Of a stretch of DNA of 45,949 nucleotides, positions 1-7,991 are shown piece after piece. The stretch is from Bacillus sp. 7884-1 (lineage in GTDB: Bacteria; Bacillota; Bacilli; Bacillales; Cytobacillaceae). How positions within the stretch are numbered: position 1 is the stretch's first letter; the number at the start of each line of letters is the position of its first letter. A model generated the notes under the pieces. It saw only the letters and a program-made list of their open reading frames with translations, searched no databases and was not told where the DNA came from. Location of the stretch: NCBI RefSeq assembly GCF_002272245.1, contig NZ_NPDD01000078.1, positions 1 through 45,949 of the forward strand, given 5' to 3'. Position numbers and translations under genes: made by a program.

Positions 1-429
1 ATCGGAATGTATGTGGTGGTTTATGGTTTACGAAACGTGGGTTTAACCAATGTCTTAGCCGACCTGATTCAAGTAACAGCAGATCAAGGATTATTTGCAG
101 CAACAATCGGAATGGGTTTTATTGCAGCTATTCTATCTTCCATTATGAACAATATGCCAACTGTGATGATAGATGCTTTAGCAATTGCAGATACCAATAC
201 AAGTGGTGTAATTAGAGAAGCACTTATATACGCAAATGTGATTGGCTCTGATTTAGGTCCCAAAATTACTCCTATCGGTTCTCTAGCAACTTTATTATGG
301 TTACATGTTTTATCGCAAAAAGGAGTTAAGATTTCTTGGGGAACCTATTTTAAAACGGGTATGGTTTTAACCATACCAACATTGTTTATTACATTGGTTG
401 GTCTCTATATATGGTTGTTAATCATTTAA
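1..429 (+). CDS. arsB: Arsenite efflux pump ArsB, C-terminal part (cut by window start)
   Basis: The frame is open from the first base of the window, so this is the last 142 codons of a longer gene; the true start lies outside. The residues are hydrophobic with about four membrane segments, and the stretch around [10 protein letters not shown] followed by [20 protein letters not shown] is typical of the ArsB/NhaD ion-transporter superfamily. ArsB is an inner-membrane carrier that expels arsenite, alone or with an ArsA ATPase. The gene lies 27 bp upstream of arsC, which supports an ars operon whose arsR would lie to the left of the window. Family assignment is firm; completeness cannot be judged. 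Confidence 0.9.
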   Translation: MGMYVVVYGLRNVGLTNVLADLIQVTADQGLFAATIGMGFIAAILSSIMNNMPTVMIDALAIADTNTSGVIREALIYANVIGSDLGPKITPIGSLATLLWLHVLSQKGVKISWGTYFKTGMVLTIPTLFITLVGLYIWLLII

Positions 430-456
430 ATTTTAATCACAAAAGGAGATTTCATC

Positions 457-876
457 ATGACAAAGAAAAAGCTTTATTTCTTATGTACAGGTAACTCTTG
501 TCGAAGCCAAATGGCAGAAGGATGGGCAAAAAAACATTTAGGTGATGAGTGGGATGTACGAAGTGCAGGAATTGAAGCACACGGATTGAACCCAAATGCT
601 GTAAAGGCAATGAAAGATGCTGGAATTGATATTTCAACTAATACTTCTGATATTATCAATCCTGAGTATTTGAACAATGCTGATTTAGTTGTAACACTTT
701 GTGGTGACGCAGCAGATAAGTGTCCAATCACACCACCAAAAGTTAAACGAGTTCACTGGGGGTTTGATGATCCAGCTAAAGCTCAAGGAACAGACGAAGA
801 AAAATGGGCATTCTTTCAACGTGTTCGTGATGAAATCGGAAATCGTATTAAACGTTTTGCTGAAACTGGTGAGTAA
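457..876 (+). CDS. arsC: Arsenate reductase ArsC, thioredoxin-coupled type
   Basis: This 139-residue protein has the length and layout of the Staphylococcus aureus pI258/Bacillus subtilis ArsC class, which has a low-molecular-weight tyrosine phosphatase fold. It reduces arsenate to arsenite using thioredoxin. The P-loop CTGNSCR carries the nucleophile Cys10, and the redox relay pair Cys82 and Cys89 is present in LCGDAADKC. All three catalytic cysteines are intact, so the enzyme should be functional. A strong AAAGGAG site lies 8 bp before the ATG. It follows arsB by 27 bp and supplies that pump with its substrate; a hairpin ends the unit. Confidence 0.96.
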   Translation: MTKKKLYFLCTGNSCRSQMAEGWAKKHLGDEWDVRSAGIEAHGLNPNAVKAMKDAGIDISTNTSDIINPEYLNNADLVVTLCGDAADKCPITPPKVKRVHWGFDDPAKAQGTDEEKWAFFQRVRDEIGNRIKRFAETGE

Positions 877-887
877 GAAAGAAATTA

Positions 888-915
888 AGAGCCAAGAGAT
901 AAGACTCTTGGCTCT
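888..915 (+). terminator. Hairpin after arsC
   Basis: A perfect 11-bp stem (AGAGCCAAGAG against its complement) with a 6-nt loop sits 12 bp after the arsC stop. The 3' flank is only weakly U-rich, so termination may be imperfect or factor-assisted. Confidence 0.65.
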
Positions 916-992
916 ACTTAAAAATTAGGATTCTTTGCAAGAGAAGAAATGGATGTTACATGTCTACTTTTTATTATTCCTTGTCTTTCATG

Positions 993-1334
993 TTATTTAT
1001 TTAAAAGGATAGCACCGATAGCAATTAGTAAAATGCCAATAATGGAATATACTGAAATGTTCTGACGTAAAACTAATATTGATAAAACTGTTATCAGAAT
1101 CGCATTTACCCCAGTTTGAATACCGCCAAGCATTACCGTATTTCCAAATGTTTTACTCCCTTGAATGAACCCCCAAGCTAGTGCTATGTTTCCCAAAAAA
1201 GAAAGCGGAAGAAAATATATATTAAATCGGATGCTGTCTTTTAAAGTGGGTTGAAAAAAATAAGCAGATAGAATTGGTAATAAGGAAAAAACAGCTGCAC
1301 CAATTACAATTGCGCCTATTACAAGAAATTTCAA
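993..1334 (-). CDS. Small four-helix membrane protein, DMT/SMR-like
   Basis: A 113-residue, very hydrophobic protein with four predicted transmembrane helices and few charges apart from short loops. The last segment ends in an AIGAILL motif like the end of a DMT-superfamily (EamA/SMR-type) repeat, so it could be a small multidrug-resistance-like or half-size transporter working as a dimer. The start is TTG at 1334, chosen because GAGGTG lies about 6 bp upstream. It is convergent with arsC and stands alone. The canonical SMR glutamate in helix 1 is not visible, so drug efflux should not be assumed. Confidence 0.6.
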   Translation of the reverse strand: MKFLVIGAIVIGAAVFSLLPILSAYFFQPTLKDSIRFNIYFLPLSFLGNIALAWGFIQGSKTFGNTVMLGGIQTGVNAILITVLSILVLRQNISVYSIIGILLIAIGAILLNK

Positions 1335-1546
1335 AAGAACACCTCATTTAATGGAAATACTTTATCCTAAATAGTATTGCTTTTTCTTTCTATTCAATTC
1401 TCCTTTAACAAAAATATCTTTACCTTTTCTTTTATTATTTAAATCTGTTAGTTTAAGAGCTGAACCATAATTTTCTATTGGTATATTTTTCTTGGGGAAT
1501 AATGGTAAAGTTCATGCTAAGATTTCCTAAAAGAGAGGTGTTTTTA

Positions 1547-1861
1547 TTGGGCATACAAAGGTGTGAAACTTGTAAGAGTCAATTTACATGGAAAGAAATA
1601 CAAAAGACTATCCGTTGGAATTATAAACCACTCGTATGTAAGAAATGTAGAGCGGAGCATCAAATTACAATAAAGAGCAAGTTATTATTTTCTTTTTCAA
1701 TAGCAGTATTGTTATTCATTTTTAGTCTAGCAAATCTTCCATTCAATTTAAGAATTGCGGTAATTATTATTGTCTTCTTATCCGTTTTAGTTAGCTTCCC
1801 TTATTTTGCAAAATATAAAAAGAATGGAAATTCAATTAAAAAAGAAAAAAAGGTTAATTGA
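1547..1861 (+). CDS. CxxC-CxxC zinc-ribbon-like membrane protein
   Basis: A 104-residue protein with an N-terminal CETC, about 20 residues, then CKKC, the arrangement of the small Firmicutes 'cxxc_20_cxxc' family. Two hydrophobic segments and a lysine-rich C-terminal tail follow, suggesting a membrane protein with a metal-binding ribbon in the cytosol. The function is unknown. The TTG at 1547 was chosen because GAGAGGTG (1533-1540) is correctly placed for it; an upstream ATG at 1478 in the same frame has no ribosome binding site and would add 23 unrelated residues. A terminator follows directly. Confidence 0.7.
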   Translation: MGIQRCETCKSQFTWKEIQKTIRWNYKPLVCKKCRAEHQITIKSKLLFSFSIAVLLFIFSLANLPFNLRIAVIIIVFLSVLVSFPYFAKYKKNGNSIKKEKKVN

Positions 1862-1873
1862 TAACCTTTTTTC
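1845..1873 (+). terminator. Rho-independent terminator
   Basis: AAAAAGGTTA pairs with TAACCTTTTT around a tiny loop, ending in a T-run. The stem overlaps the last codons of the CxxC protein gene. The A-run on the other side means it can also serve the convergent permease gene at 1905. Confidence 0.75.
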
Positions 1874-1904
1874 CTTTTTTCTCTACGCCCAGCAAGTATT
1901 ATCT

Positions 1905-3212
1905 TTACATAACATTCTTTTTATCACTTTGAGAAATTGTAGGTTTAGTTAATAGGGACCCAACGTAATAGAAGATAGCTGAGGAACCTATACCAAATAT
2001 CACCACTGAAAGTTGCGGTGCAAAGAAGTTAACCAATAAAGCTACTAAAGCGGCCATACCCCATGCAACGAATGGAAGTGGTTTCCAACTCTCGGAACCA
2101 AGAGACTGATTTTTTCTTAGAATAAGTTGATCTATTATAATGATTGTAGCGATTGGCGGTACAATTAAACCTAGAAGTTCCAGCCAGCTCTGGAAAGCGT
2201 TCCAGATACCTGATAATGCTGCGATGATTCCAACAATCCCTAGTACGATTGTTAAAAATCTCATGCTTTTTCCTGTCATATGTGAGAAACCGACGGCACC
2301 ATTATACAAGCAGTGTGTACATCCAACACCCAGATTAATAAAAACAAAAATGAGAGCCAAGAAGGAGAGAAGAGGACCTTGTCCCGATAAAATTGGCATA
2401 AAGTCGCCACCACTCGTGGCAGGGCTTTGGATTACACCTGTCGCAACGATAATTGCACCCACTAATTCGGCGATGAACTTTCCAAATGGGAAGGCTGTAA
2501 TTGCAGCTAACAATCCTTCACGCCCATTTTTCGACCAACGCGTAAAGTCGGCGGTCATCGTACCAGAATCAGCAAACGTTGCAAATACCATTGTGACTGC
2601 TGCTCCAAAGGATAGAATACCTGCACTGGTTGTTGGTTCATAATTAAAAATATCTGTATTTCCAGTTTTAAACGAGATAATAATTGAAACAATACCGAGA
2701 ATGAGATAAAAAGGTGCCGCAATCCATCCTAAAATCGTTAATGCTTTTATTCCAATAAAAGTTGCAGCAACATAAAGAACCCCGCCAATTAAGGTCATTA
2801 ATAGCATTGGGGCACCGAATGAGCGAGCCATTGTGTCACCAGTAAGACCTACCATAAGAGCAAACCATCCTACTACGACTGTGGAAAGTAATCCCGATAC
2901 GACCATGTATCCATATCGTCCAAAAGTCCGTTGTGCAGTCATTGCAAAGTTTTCTCCGGTTTTTCCTGCCAAATAGCTTAATGCTCCCACAATAAGGCAT
3001 AGCAATAAGTTTCCTGCTAGTATTGCAGTTACCCCTACTTTGAATCCAAGCATTGCTGTGATGACTCCACCGATTACAGCGCTTGTCAAAACCATCGGGA
3101 AACCAAACCAAACAGCTGCTACAGAAGCTAGCGGTTTTCTGTATTCTGTTGGTACAGGAATGGTTTCAAATTCCGGATCTAATACCTTCTGATCGATATT
3201 TTTAGTAGACAT
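1905..3212 (-). CDS. Cytosine/purine permease, NCS1 family (CodB-like)
   Basis: A 435-residue integral membrane protein with about 12 helices. It resembles CodB and other NCS1 cytosine permeases in length and in the signatures GTMTADFTRWSK (close to CodB GTLTADFVRFGR) and GLIVPPIATIIIIDQLILR. It would import a cytosine-like or other nucleobase-like compound. The ATG at 3212 is preferred because CCTCC on the plus strand (3219-3223) gives a perfect GGAGG; the frame extends 12 codons upstream without a site. It is divergent from the DUF2877-FdrA-DUF1116 operon, sharing a 441-bp regulatory region, which suggests it feeds the same pathway. Substrate unproven. Confidence 0.85.
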   Translation of the reverse strand: MSTKNIDQKVLDPEFETIPVPTEYRKPLASVAAVWFGFPMVLTSAVIGGVITAMLGFKVGVTAILAGNLLLCLIVGALSYLAGKTGENFAMTAQRTFGRYGYMVVSGLLSTVVVGWFALMVGLTGDTMARSFGAPMLLMTLIGGVLYVAATFIGIKALTILGWIAAPFYLILGIVSIIISFKTGNTDIFNYEPTTSAGILSFGAAVTMVFATFADSGTMTADFTRWSKNGREGLLAAITAFPFGKFIAELVGAIIVATGVIQSPATSGGDFMPILSGQGPLLSFLALIFVFINLGVGCTHCLYNGAVGFSHMTGKSMRFLTIVLGIVGIIAALSGIWNAFQSWLELLGLIVPPIATIIIIDQLILRKNQSLGSESWKPLPFVAWGMAALVALLVNFFAPQLSVVIFGIGSSAIFYYVGSLLTKPTISQSDKKNVM

Positions 3213-3312
3213 ATATAACCTCCAAGTAAATAGATGTTGGTTAAGCACAAAATATCATTATTTTTATAAAGTACTGTATTTCACCTTCCTTTTATTTTTT
3301 AAAGCACTCTCA

Positions 3313-3324
3313 ATAGGATCCTAT
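3313..3324. promoter_or_regulatory. 12-bp palindrome in the divergent region
   Basis: ATAGGATCCTAT is a perfect palindrome located about 100 bp upstream of the CodB-like permease start. It is placed where a dimeric repressor of that gene could bind, but only one copy is seen. The rest of 3213-3482 is AT-rich with no recognisable gene. Confidence 0.25.
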
Positions 3325-3482
3325 ATGATTATTTTAGAGTGGAAAATTATAGAAGTCTTTGGATATACCAACCGGAAATTATCGAAAAATTTAGTCATTT
3401 CATACAAATATTTGTGAATAAATTTTGAATAAGCCAGCTAACGATAGTATTTCATTTCTTTGACATAATTTAATCACAATCC

Positions 3483-3561
3483 ATTGTATGATTTGCACAA
3501 TTGAATGCATAGCTTTTTGGATTTGTTACACGATGACGGTGTTATGCAATATATCTAAAAT
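3483..3561 (+). promoter_or_regulatory. PucR-type conserved promoter A (DUF2877-FdrA-DUF1116 operon)
   Basis: This is copy A of a motif found five times in the window. It begins ATTGTATG, holds TTGAATGC and CTTTTTGG in fixed positions, and ends in ATGACG (3533-3538). A TAAAAT box at 3556-3561 follows exactly 17 bp later, the normal sigma-A spacing. ATTGT to ATGACG is exactly 50 bp, as in copies B, C and D. A transcript starting near 3568 would have a leader of about 85 nt. I infer activation or repression by the PucR-family protein encoded at 36656-38365. Confidence 0.7.
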
Positions 3562-3653
3562 AAACATGTAAGCATTTTAGTTAATTATAAAAGAAGGTTC
3601 GGTCTGCTCAACGGTATTTGACTGCACGATTCTAGATTTATGGGGTGTCATTC

Positions 3654-4532
3654 GTGATAAATTCAATCTCTGGTGATACAGATTTTATAAAGGTAATTAA
3701 TAACTCAACATTCACTGGTTTTGTGCATAGTACATTTAATCGGACATTTAATATTAAATGTTTTGAAAATGGTGATTTATATACCATTGCATGCAACAGA
3801 CTCGATAATGGGCCTAATACATTAATTGTTGATATTGATAATATGAAGCCAATGAAAATTGAAGCAAATGATCGGGTAAGGGTTGAAGAAAATCTTTTGT
3901 ATATTGGAGATCAGCTTACTATATCGATAGATAAAGCATGTAAATGGGAAAGTGTTTTGCCAACATACCCATGTAATGTAGAAATCCTCAAACGAAATTT
4001 AATGAAAATGAAGGATTTTATCAACATCCACGGTGTGGGCGGAGGAATGAAAAAAAACGTAATAACCCTAAATCTTTTTGAAACAGAAGTCTCGAATATG
4101 CTTGAGAATAGAACTCTTTTACTTTTAAACGAATTATTAAATGACCGAATTTCATCTGCCTTGCCACATGCGGTTTCACTCTTAGGTCTTGGGCCGGGGT
4201 TAACTCCTTCAGGGGATGACTTTTTAACGGGGTTATTTACCATTTTTAATATGAAAAACAGTCCTTTTTATCCTTACCGATCATTTTGTGAAGATGTTTT
4301 AAAGAAAGCAAAAACCTTAACGAATGACATTAGTTACATGACTTTGAAAAAAGCAGCAATTGGTAAAGTGAGAGAGTCTATTATTTCATTACTTAATGCC
4401 TTATTAATTGAAAATGATGAAGACTTAAATCTCTCTTTAAATAAATTATTAAACATAGGTTCTTCATCCGGAACAGATATAGCTTTAGGCATTGTTTTCG
4501 GAATGGAAGCCAATATTAGAGCAGGAGGATAA
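3654..4532 (+). CDS. DUF2877 protein; candidate AllH subunit of oxamate carbamoyltransferase
   Basis: A 292-residue soluble protein with the hallmark GLGPGLTPSGDDFLTG of the DUF2877 family (E. coli YlbF, renamed AllH). In E. coli, FdrA, YlbE and YlbF together were reported to form oxamic transcarbamylase, which converts oxalurate and phosphate to oxamate and carbamoyl phosphate. The same three families are adjacent here, with only 2 bp to fdrA, supporting one complex. The GTG at 3654 is chosen because GGGGTG lies 6 bp upstream; an in-frame GTG at 3645 overlaps that site. Its real acceptor may differ from oxamate because no allantoin genes accompany it. Confidence 0.85.
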   Translation: MINSISGDTDFIKVINNSTFTGFVHSTFNRTFNIKCFENGDLYTIACNRLDNGPNTLIVDIDNMKPMKIEANDRVRVEENLLYIGDQLTISIDKACKWESVLPTYPCNVEILKRNLMKMKDFINIHGVGGGMKKNVITLNLFETEVSNMLENRTLLLLNELLNDRISSALPHAVSLLGLGPGLTPSGDDFLTGLFTIFNMKNSPFYPYRSFCEDVLKKAKTLTNDISYMTLKKAAIGKVRESIISLLNALLIENDEDLNLSLNKLLNIGSSSGTDIALGIVFGMEANIRAGG

Positions 4533-4534
4533 GT

Positions 4535-6082
4535 ATGTTAGTACAAGCTTTGATTAAGCCAAACACATATTTCGATTCAGTATCTTTAATGTCGCTTTCC
4601 ACTAAAGCGAATCAAATTGAAGAAGTTGAACAAGCAATTATTGCAATGGGTACCGAAATGAATAAAGAGGTAATAAAAAATGTCGGCTTAATGACACCTG
4701 ATGTTGAGACAGCGGGAGCAAGTGATTTAATGATTGTTGTAAAAGCAGCAACTGACGAGTTATGCGAAACCGCTTTCGAAAAAATTAATGATTTATTTAC
4801 AAAAAAGAATTCAGGTAAAAAAGGTAAGAATGACATCAAATATTCTACTATTTCTTCTGCCGCAGATAGTAATCCGGAAGCAAATCTTGCCATTATTGCT
4901 GTGAATGGTGCTTACGCTGCTAGAGAAGCGAAAAGGGCTCTCGAAAATGATTTACATGTCATGATGTTTAGCGACAATGTAAGCATTGAAGCTGAAATTG
5001 AATTAAAGAGATTAGCTCATGAAAAAGGTTTATTTATGATGGGACCGGACTGTGGAACAGCGATTATCGGAAATACAGCCCTTTGCTTCGCAAATGCGGT
5101 AAGAAAAGGGAATATCGGTATTGTAGGTGCATCAGGAACCGGCAGCCAAGAAGTAAGCGTCCGAATTCACGAATTTGGCTTCGGTATCTCGCAATTGATT
5201 GGAACTGGTGGTAGAGATTTAAAAGAAGAAGTTGGCGGAATCATGATGCTTGATGGTATTCAGGCTCTTGAAGACGATGAAGAGACAAAAGTCATTGTCG
5301 TTATTTCTAAGCCACCTGCACCAAGTGTGGAAGAAAAAGTATTAGCGAAAATTAAAACATGTAAAAAACCAGTTATTGTTTGGTTTGTTGGCGGGAACGA
5401 AGAAAAAATTACTGAAGCTGGAGCACATTTTGCGAAAATGTCCAAAGAAGCTGCACTTAAAGCAGTACTATTGGCAGGGGCAGACGAAAGCAAGTTAAAT
5501 AAACGCGCATTAAACATACCACTTATCGAAGAAGTTCGGACAAAGTTAACTCCTGAACAGAAATATGTTCGTGGACTTTTCAGCGGCGGAACACTGGCAG
5601 ATGAAGCTATGCATGCAGCAATGGAAAAATTTGATAATGTCTATAGCAATATTCAAAGAAATCCAGAGTATCGTTTAAAAGACCGATATACAAGCCAAGA
5701 GCACACATTCATCGACTTTGGTGATGATGAATACACACAAGGAAAGCCACACCCAATGATTGATCCATCTACACGTCTTGAAAGATTTATTCAGGAGGCA
5801 AAAGATCCGTCTGTTGGTGCTATCGTAATGGACTTTGTAATAGGTTATGGAGCACATGAAGATCCAGTTGGAGCTTTCCTTCCAGCAATCATTGAAGCGA
5901 AACAACAAGCGGAACAAGAAGGAAGACATTTAGAGATAATTGGATATGTTCTTGGAACAGAATTAGATCCGCAAAATTATGAAGAGCAAATTAATAAATT
6001 ATTGGCGGCAGATGTAACACATGCGAGCAGCATGCAAAATGCTGGCTTATTGGCAAGAGAATTTGTTGTGAAGGGAGAATAG
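4535..6082 (+). CDS. fdrA: FdrA; candidate AllF subunit of oxamate carbamoyltransferase
   Basis: A 515-residue protein of the FdrA family, related to the alpha subunit of succinyl-CoA synthetase. MGPDCGTAIIG and IGIVGASGTGSQEV (roughly residues 168-205) are the phosphate/nucleotide-fold signatures, and the C-terminal half carries the second ligase-like domain with DFVIGYGAHEDP. E. coli FdrA is 555 residues, so this is near full length. It would form the catalytic core of a carbamoyl transfer complex in the cytosol. The AGGAGG for its ATG lies inside the end of the DUF2877 gene, and the next gene starts 2 bp after its stop: a tight operon with expected co-translation. Confidence 0.93.
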   Translation: MLVQALIKPNTYFDSVSLMSLSTKANQIEEVEQAIIAMGTEMNKEVIKNVGLMTPDVETAGASDLMIVVKAATDELCETAFEKINDLFTKKNSGKKGKNDIKYSTISSAADSNPEANLAIIAVNGAYAAREAKRALENDLHVMMFSDNVSIEAEIELKRLAHEKGLFMMGPDCGTAIIGNTALCFANAVRKGNIGIVGASGTGSQEVSVRIHEFGFGISQLIGTGGRDLKEEVGGIMMLDGIQALEDDEETKVIVVISKPPAPSVEEKVLAKIKTCKKPVIVWFVGGNEEKITEAGAHFAKMSKEAALKAVLLAGADESKLNKRALNIPLIEEVRTKLTPEQKYVRGLFSGGTLADEAMHAAMEKFDNVYSNIQRNPEYRLKDRYTSQEHTFIDFGDDEYTQGKPHPMIDPSTRLERFIQEAKDPSVGAIVMDFVIGYGAHEDPVGAFLPAIIEAKQQAEQEGRHLEIIGYVLGTELDPQNYEEQINKLLAADVTHASSMQNAGLLAREFVVKGE

Positions 6083-6084
6083 GC

Positions 6085-7512
6085 ATGAGTAGAATTAGCG
6101 ATTTATTTAAAAGTAGACCACATGTTATTAACGTAGGAATTGAGTCATTTAAAGATGATTTATTACAACAAGGATCTGAAGTCATTCATTTAGAATGGAC
6201 ACCGCCTGGCAGAGGAAACCCAGCATTAATTGCTGCACTTGACAAGTTTGAAAATCCTGCAATCTTGGAAAAAATTGAAGAAGCTAACAAATTAGCAGTG
6301 GAAAGAATTATTAATTCTCAACCAGTGTTAATTGGATATGATCAAGCTATTAATTGCGTACCAGGTATGACAAAAACGACGATTCTTCATGCAGGACCTC
6401 CAATTACTTGGGATAAAATGAATGGTCCTATGAAAGGTGCCGTTACTGGCGCAATCGTATTTGAAGGTTTAGCTAAAGATGTTGAAGAAGCAGCTAAATT
6501 AGCGGCATCTGGAGAAATTACCTTTTCACCATGTCATGAACACAACTGTGTAGGTTCAATGGCGGGGGTTACATCTGCGTCAATGTTCATGCATATTGTT
6601 GAAAACAAAACATATGGCAATATTGCTTATACAAATTTAAGTGAACAATTATCAAAAATTCTCCGAATGGGAGCAAATGATCAAAGTGTTATTGATCGTT
6701 TAATTTGGATGCGCGATGTTTTTGGTCCTATTTTACGTGATGCAATGAAACTAAGTCCTAATGGAATTGACTTGCGTTTAATGCTTGCGCAAGCACTTCA
6801 TATGGGAGACGAGTGTCATAACCGAAATGTTGCGGGTACAACATTATTAATTCAAGCATTAACTCCATATATTTTACAAACTGATTATACAATCGAACAG
6901 AAGAAAGAAGTATTTGATTTCGTTGCGAGCAGTGATTATTTCTCTGGTCCTACTTGGATGGCAATGGCGAAATGTGCCCTTGATGCAGCGCACGGCATTG
7001 AAAACAGTACAATCGTTACTACTATGGCACGGAATGGTGTTGAATTCGGTATCCGTGTGAGCGGAATGCCTGGAAACACATGGTTTACTGGTCCTGCACA
7101 AAAAGTTATTGGTCCAATGTTTGCAGGTTACAAGCCAGAAGATTCTGGACTTGATATCGGGGATAGCGCAATTACAGAAACATATGGTTTCGGCGGATTT
7201 GCGATGGCAACAGCTCCAGCAATCGTTGCATTAGTAGGTGGAACAGTAGAGGATGCTATTGGTTTTTCGACTAGAATGAAAGAAATCACTACAACAGAAA
7301 ATTCTAACATCACAATTCCATTACTTGATTTCATGGGACTTCCGACAGGAATTGATGTTCGTAAGGTTGTTCAAACAGGTATTATGCCTGTCATTAATAC
7401 GGCGATTGCTCATAAAGATGCAGGAATCGGAATGATAGGTGCAGGAATTACTTATCCTCCAGTAGAAGCCTTTGAAAAAGCAATGTTAGCTTTAAGTGAA
7501 AACATTCAATAA
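6085..7512 (+). CDS. DUF1116 protein; candidate AllG subunit of oxamate carbamoyltransferase
   Basis: A 475-residue protein of the DUF1116 family (E. coli YlbE, renamed AllG; YahG is a paralogue). A cluster CHEHNC at residues 150-155 (Cys150, His151, His153, Cys155), followed by VGSMAGVTSASM, looks like a metal or active-site loop. Further conserved stretches are GDECHNRNVAGT and RVSGMPGNTWFTGPA. It is the third member of the FdrA-DUF1116-DUF2877 set, with GGGAGA ahead of its ATG and 2 bp from fdrA. Gene order here is DUF2877, fdrA, DUF1116, whereas E. coli has fdrA-ylbE-ylbF. A strong terminator ends the operon. Confidence 0.9.
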   Translation: MSRISDLFKSRPHVINVGIESFKDDLLQQGSEVIHLEWTPPGRGNPALIAALDKFENPAILEKIEEANKLAVERIINSQPVLIGYDQAINCVPGMTKTTILHAGPPITWDKMNGPMKGAVTGAIVFEGLAKDVEEAAKLAASGEITFSPCHEHNCVGSMAGVTSASMFMHIVENKTYGNIAYTNLSEQLSKILRMGANDQSVIDRLIWMRDVFGPILRDAMKLSPNGIDLRLMLAQALHMGDECHNRNVAGTTLLIQALTPYILQTDYTIEQKKEVFDFVASSDYFSGPTWMAMAKCALDAAHGIENSTIVTTMARNGVEFGIRVSGMPGNTWFTGPAQKVIGPMFAGYKPEDSGLDIGDSAITETYGFGGFAMATAPAIVALVGGTVEDAIGFSTRMKEITTTENSNITIPLLDFMGLPTGIDVRKVVQTGIMPVINTAIAHKDAGIGMIGAGITYPPVEAFEKAMLALSENIQ

Positions 7513-7526
7513 TAGGTAATCGAAAT

Positions 7527-7569
7527 TAAAAAGCCCAGCTTGGATTTTTGGATCAGCTGGGCTTTTTAA
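7527..7569 (+). terminator. Terminator of the carbamoyltransferase operon
   Basis: AAAAGCCCAGCT (7529-7540) pairs with AGCTGGGCTTTT (7555-7566), followed by a T-run. Stem and loop are nearly identical to the terminator at 10009, which suggests that one was copied from the other. Confidence 0.93.
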
Positions 7570-7651
7570 TGTTTTTTTAACTTTGTTGAGTAAATGTCTA
7601 ATATAGAATAAAACAATTACCTGCTATTGGGAAAAAGTCAAAACTAAGGTG

Positions 7652-7729
7652 TTGTGCAAAATATCAAATAACCCCACTGTTTACAGGTTTTTCCAATACG
7701 TTATGAAGGACATATTTTGTACAAAGTTT
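7652..7729 (+). promoter_or_regulatory. Upstream operator-like repeats of promoter B
   Basis: TTGTGCAA (7652-7659) and the palindrome TTGTACAA (7717-7724) precede the conserved promoter core. They sit at the same places as equivalent repeats in front of the second NCS2 gene (10992, 11057), so they are likely extra binding sites for the same regulator. Confidence 0.45.
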
Positions 7730-7808
7730 ATTGTATAACCTGCCTAAATGAATACCAGTCTTTTTGGTTTAGGTAGCCAATGACCAAGAAAGCGTTTTCA
7801 TATAAAAT
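7730..7808 (+). promoter_or_regulatory. PucR-type conserved promoter B (first NCS2 operon)
   Basis: Copy B of the conserved motif. It starts ATTGTATAAC, contains TGCCTAAATGAAT and CTTTTTGGTTTAGG, and ends ATGACC (7780-7785). TAAAAT follows at 7803-7808 after exactly 17 bp. The TTGG...CCAA inverted pair (7764-7780) lies just ahead of the -35. The predicted transcript has a leader of about 175 nt. Confidence 0.75.
7787..7800 (+). promoter_or_regulatory. Possible cre (CcpA) site between -35 and -10 of promoter B
   Basis: AGAAAGCGTTTTCA differs from the consensus TGWAANCGNTNWCA at one position and sits in the promoter spacer, where CcpA binding would block transcription. The matching position in the sister promoter C has lost the central CG, so control may differ between the two copies, or the match may be chance. 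Confidence 0.4.
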
Positions 7809-7814
7809 TTTAGA

Positions 7815-7991
7815 TGTAACCGGTTAACCATTAATTTTATAATATTATTTCTCTTTCAGCTTTATAAAAATTTACCTGAGAAAGGAAAGAGTTTTTGCTA
7901 TTAAAGACGGCAAATTGAATATGCGTAATAAATAATGATAACTAAACAATATTTTTCTAACAAACTAATTCAAATTTAGAGGTGAAATGAA
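7815..7991 (+). other. Conserved 5' leader, copy 1
   Basis: The non-coding stretch between promoter B and the permease start is recognisably duplicated at 11155-11329. Both copies hold a CTCTTTCAGC block that can pair with one of two downstream purine blocks (GAGAAAG or GAAAGAG), giving alternative hairpins. No known riboswitch class is recognised. Confidence 0.4.

Noticed and set aside
2140..2643. 167-codon plus-strand open frame inside the CodB-like permease gene
   Set aside because: It lies wholly antisense to a well-supported membrane protein, has no ribosome binding site and no recognisable motif; the coding signal belongs to the other strand.
3301..3644. Sigma-54 (-24/-12) promoter before the carbamoyltransferase operon
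   Set aside because: No GG-N10-GC pair with the right context was found, no sigma-54 activator is encoded in the window, and a sigma-A-like promoter with the shared motif explains the region better.
7815..7991. Purine, guanidine or other known riboswitch in the permease leaders
   Set aside because: The conserved loop sequences of purine riboswitches and the ACGR-type elements of guanidine-I riboswitches were looked for and not seen in either leader copy.
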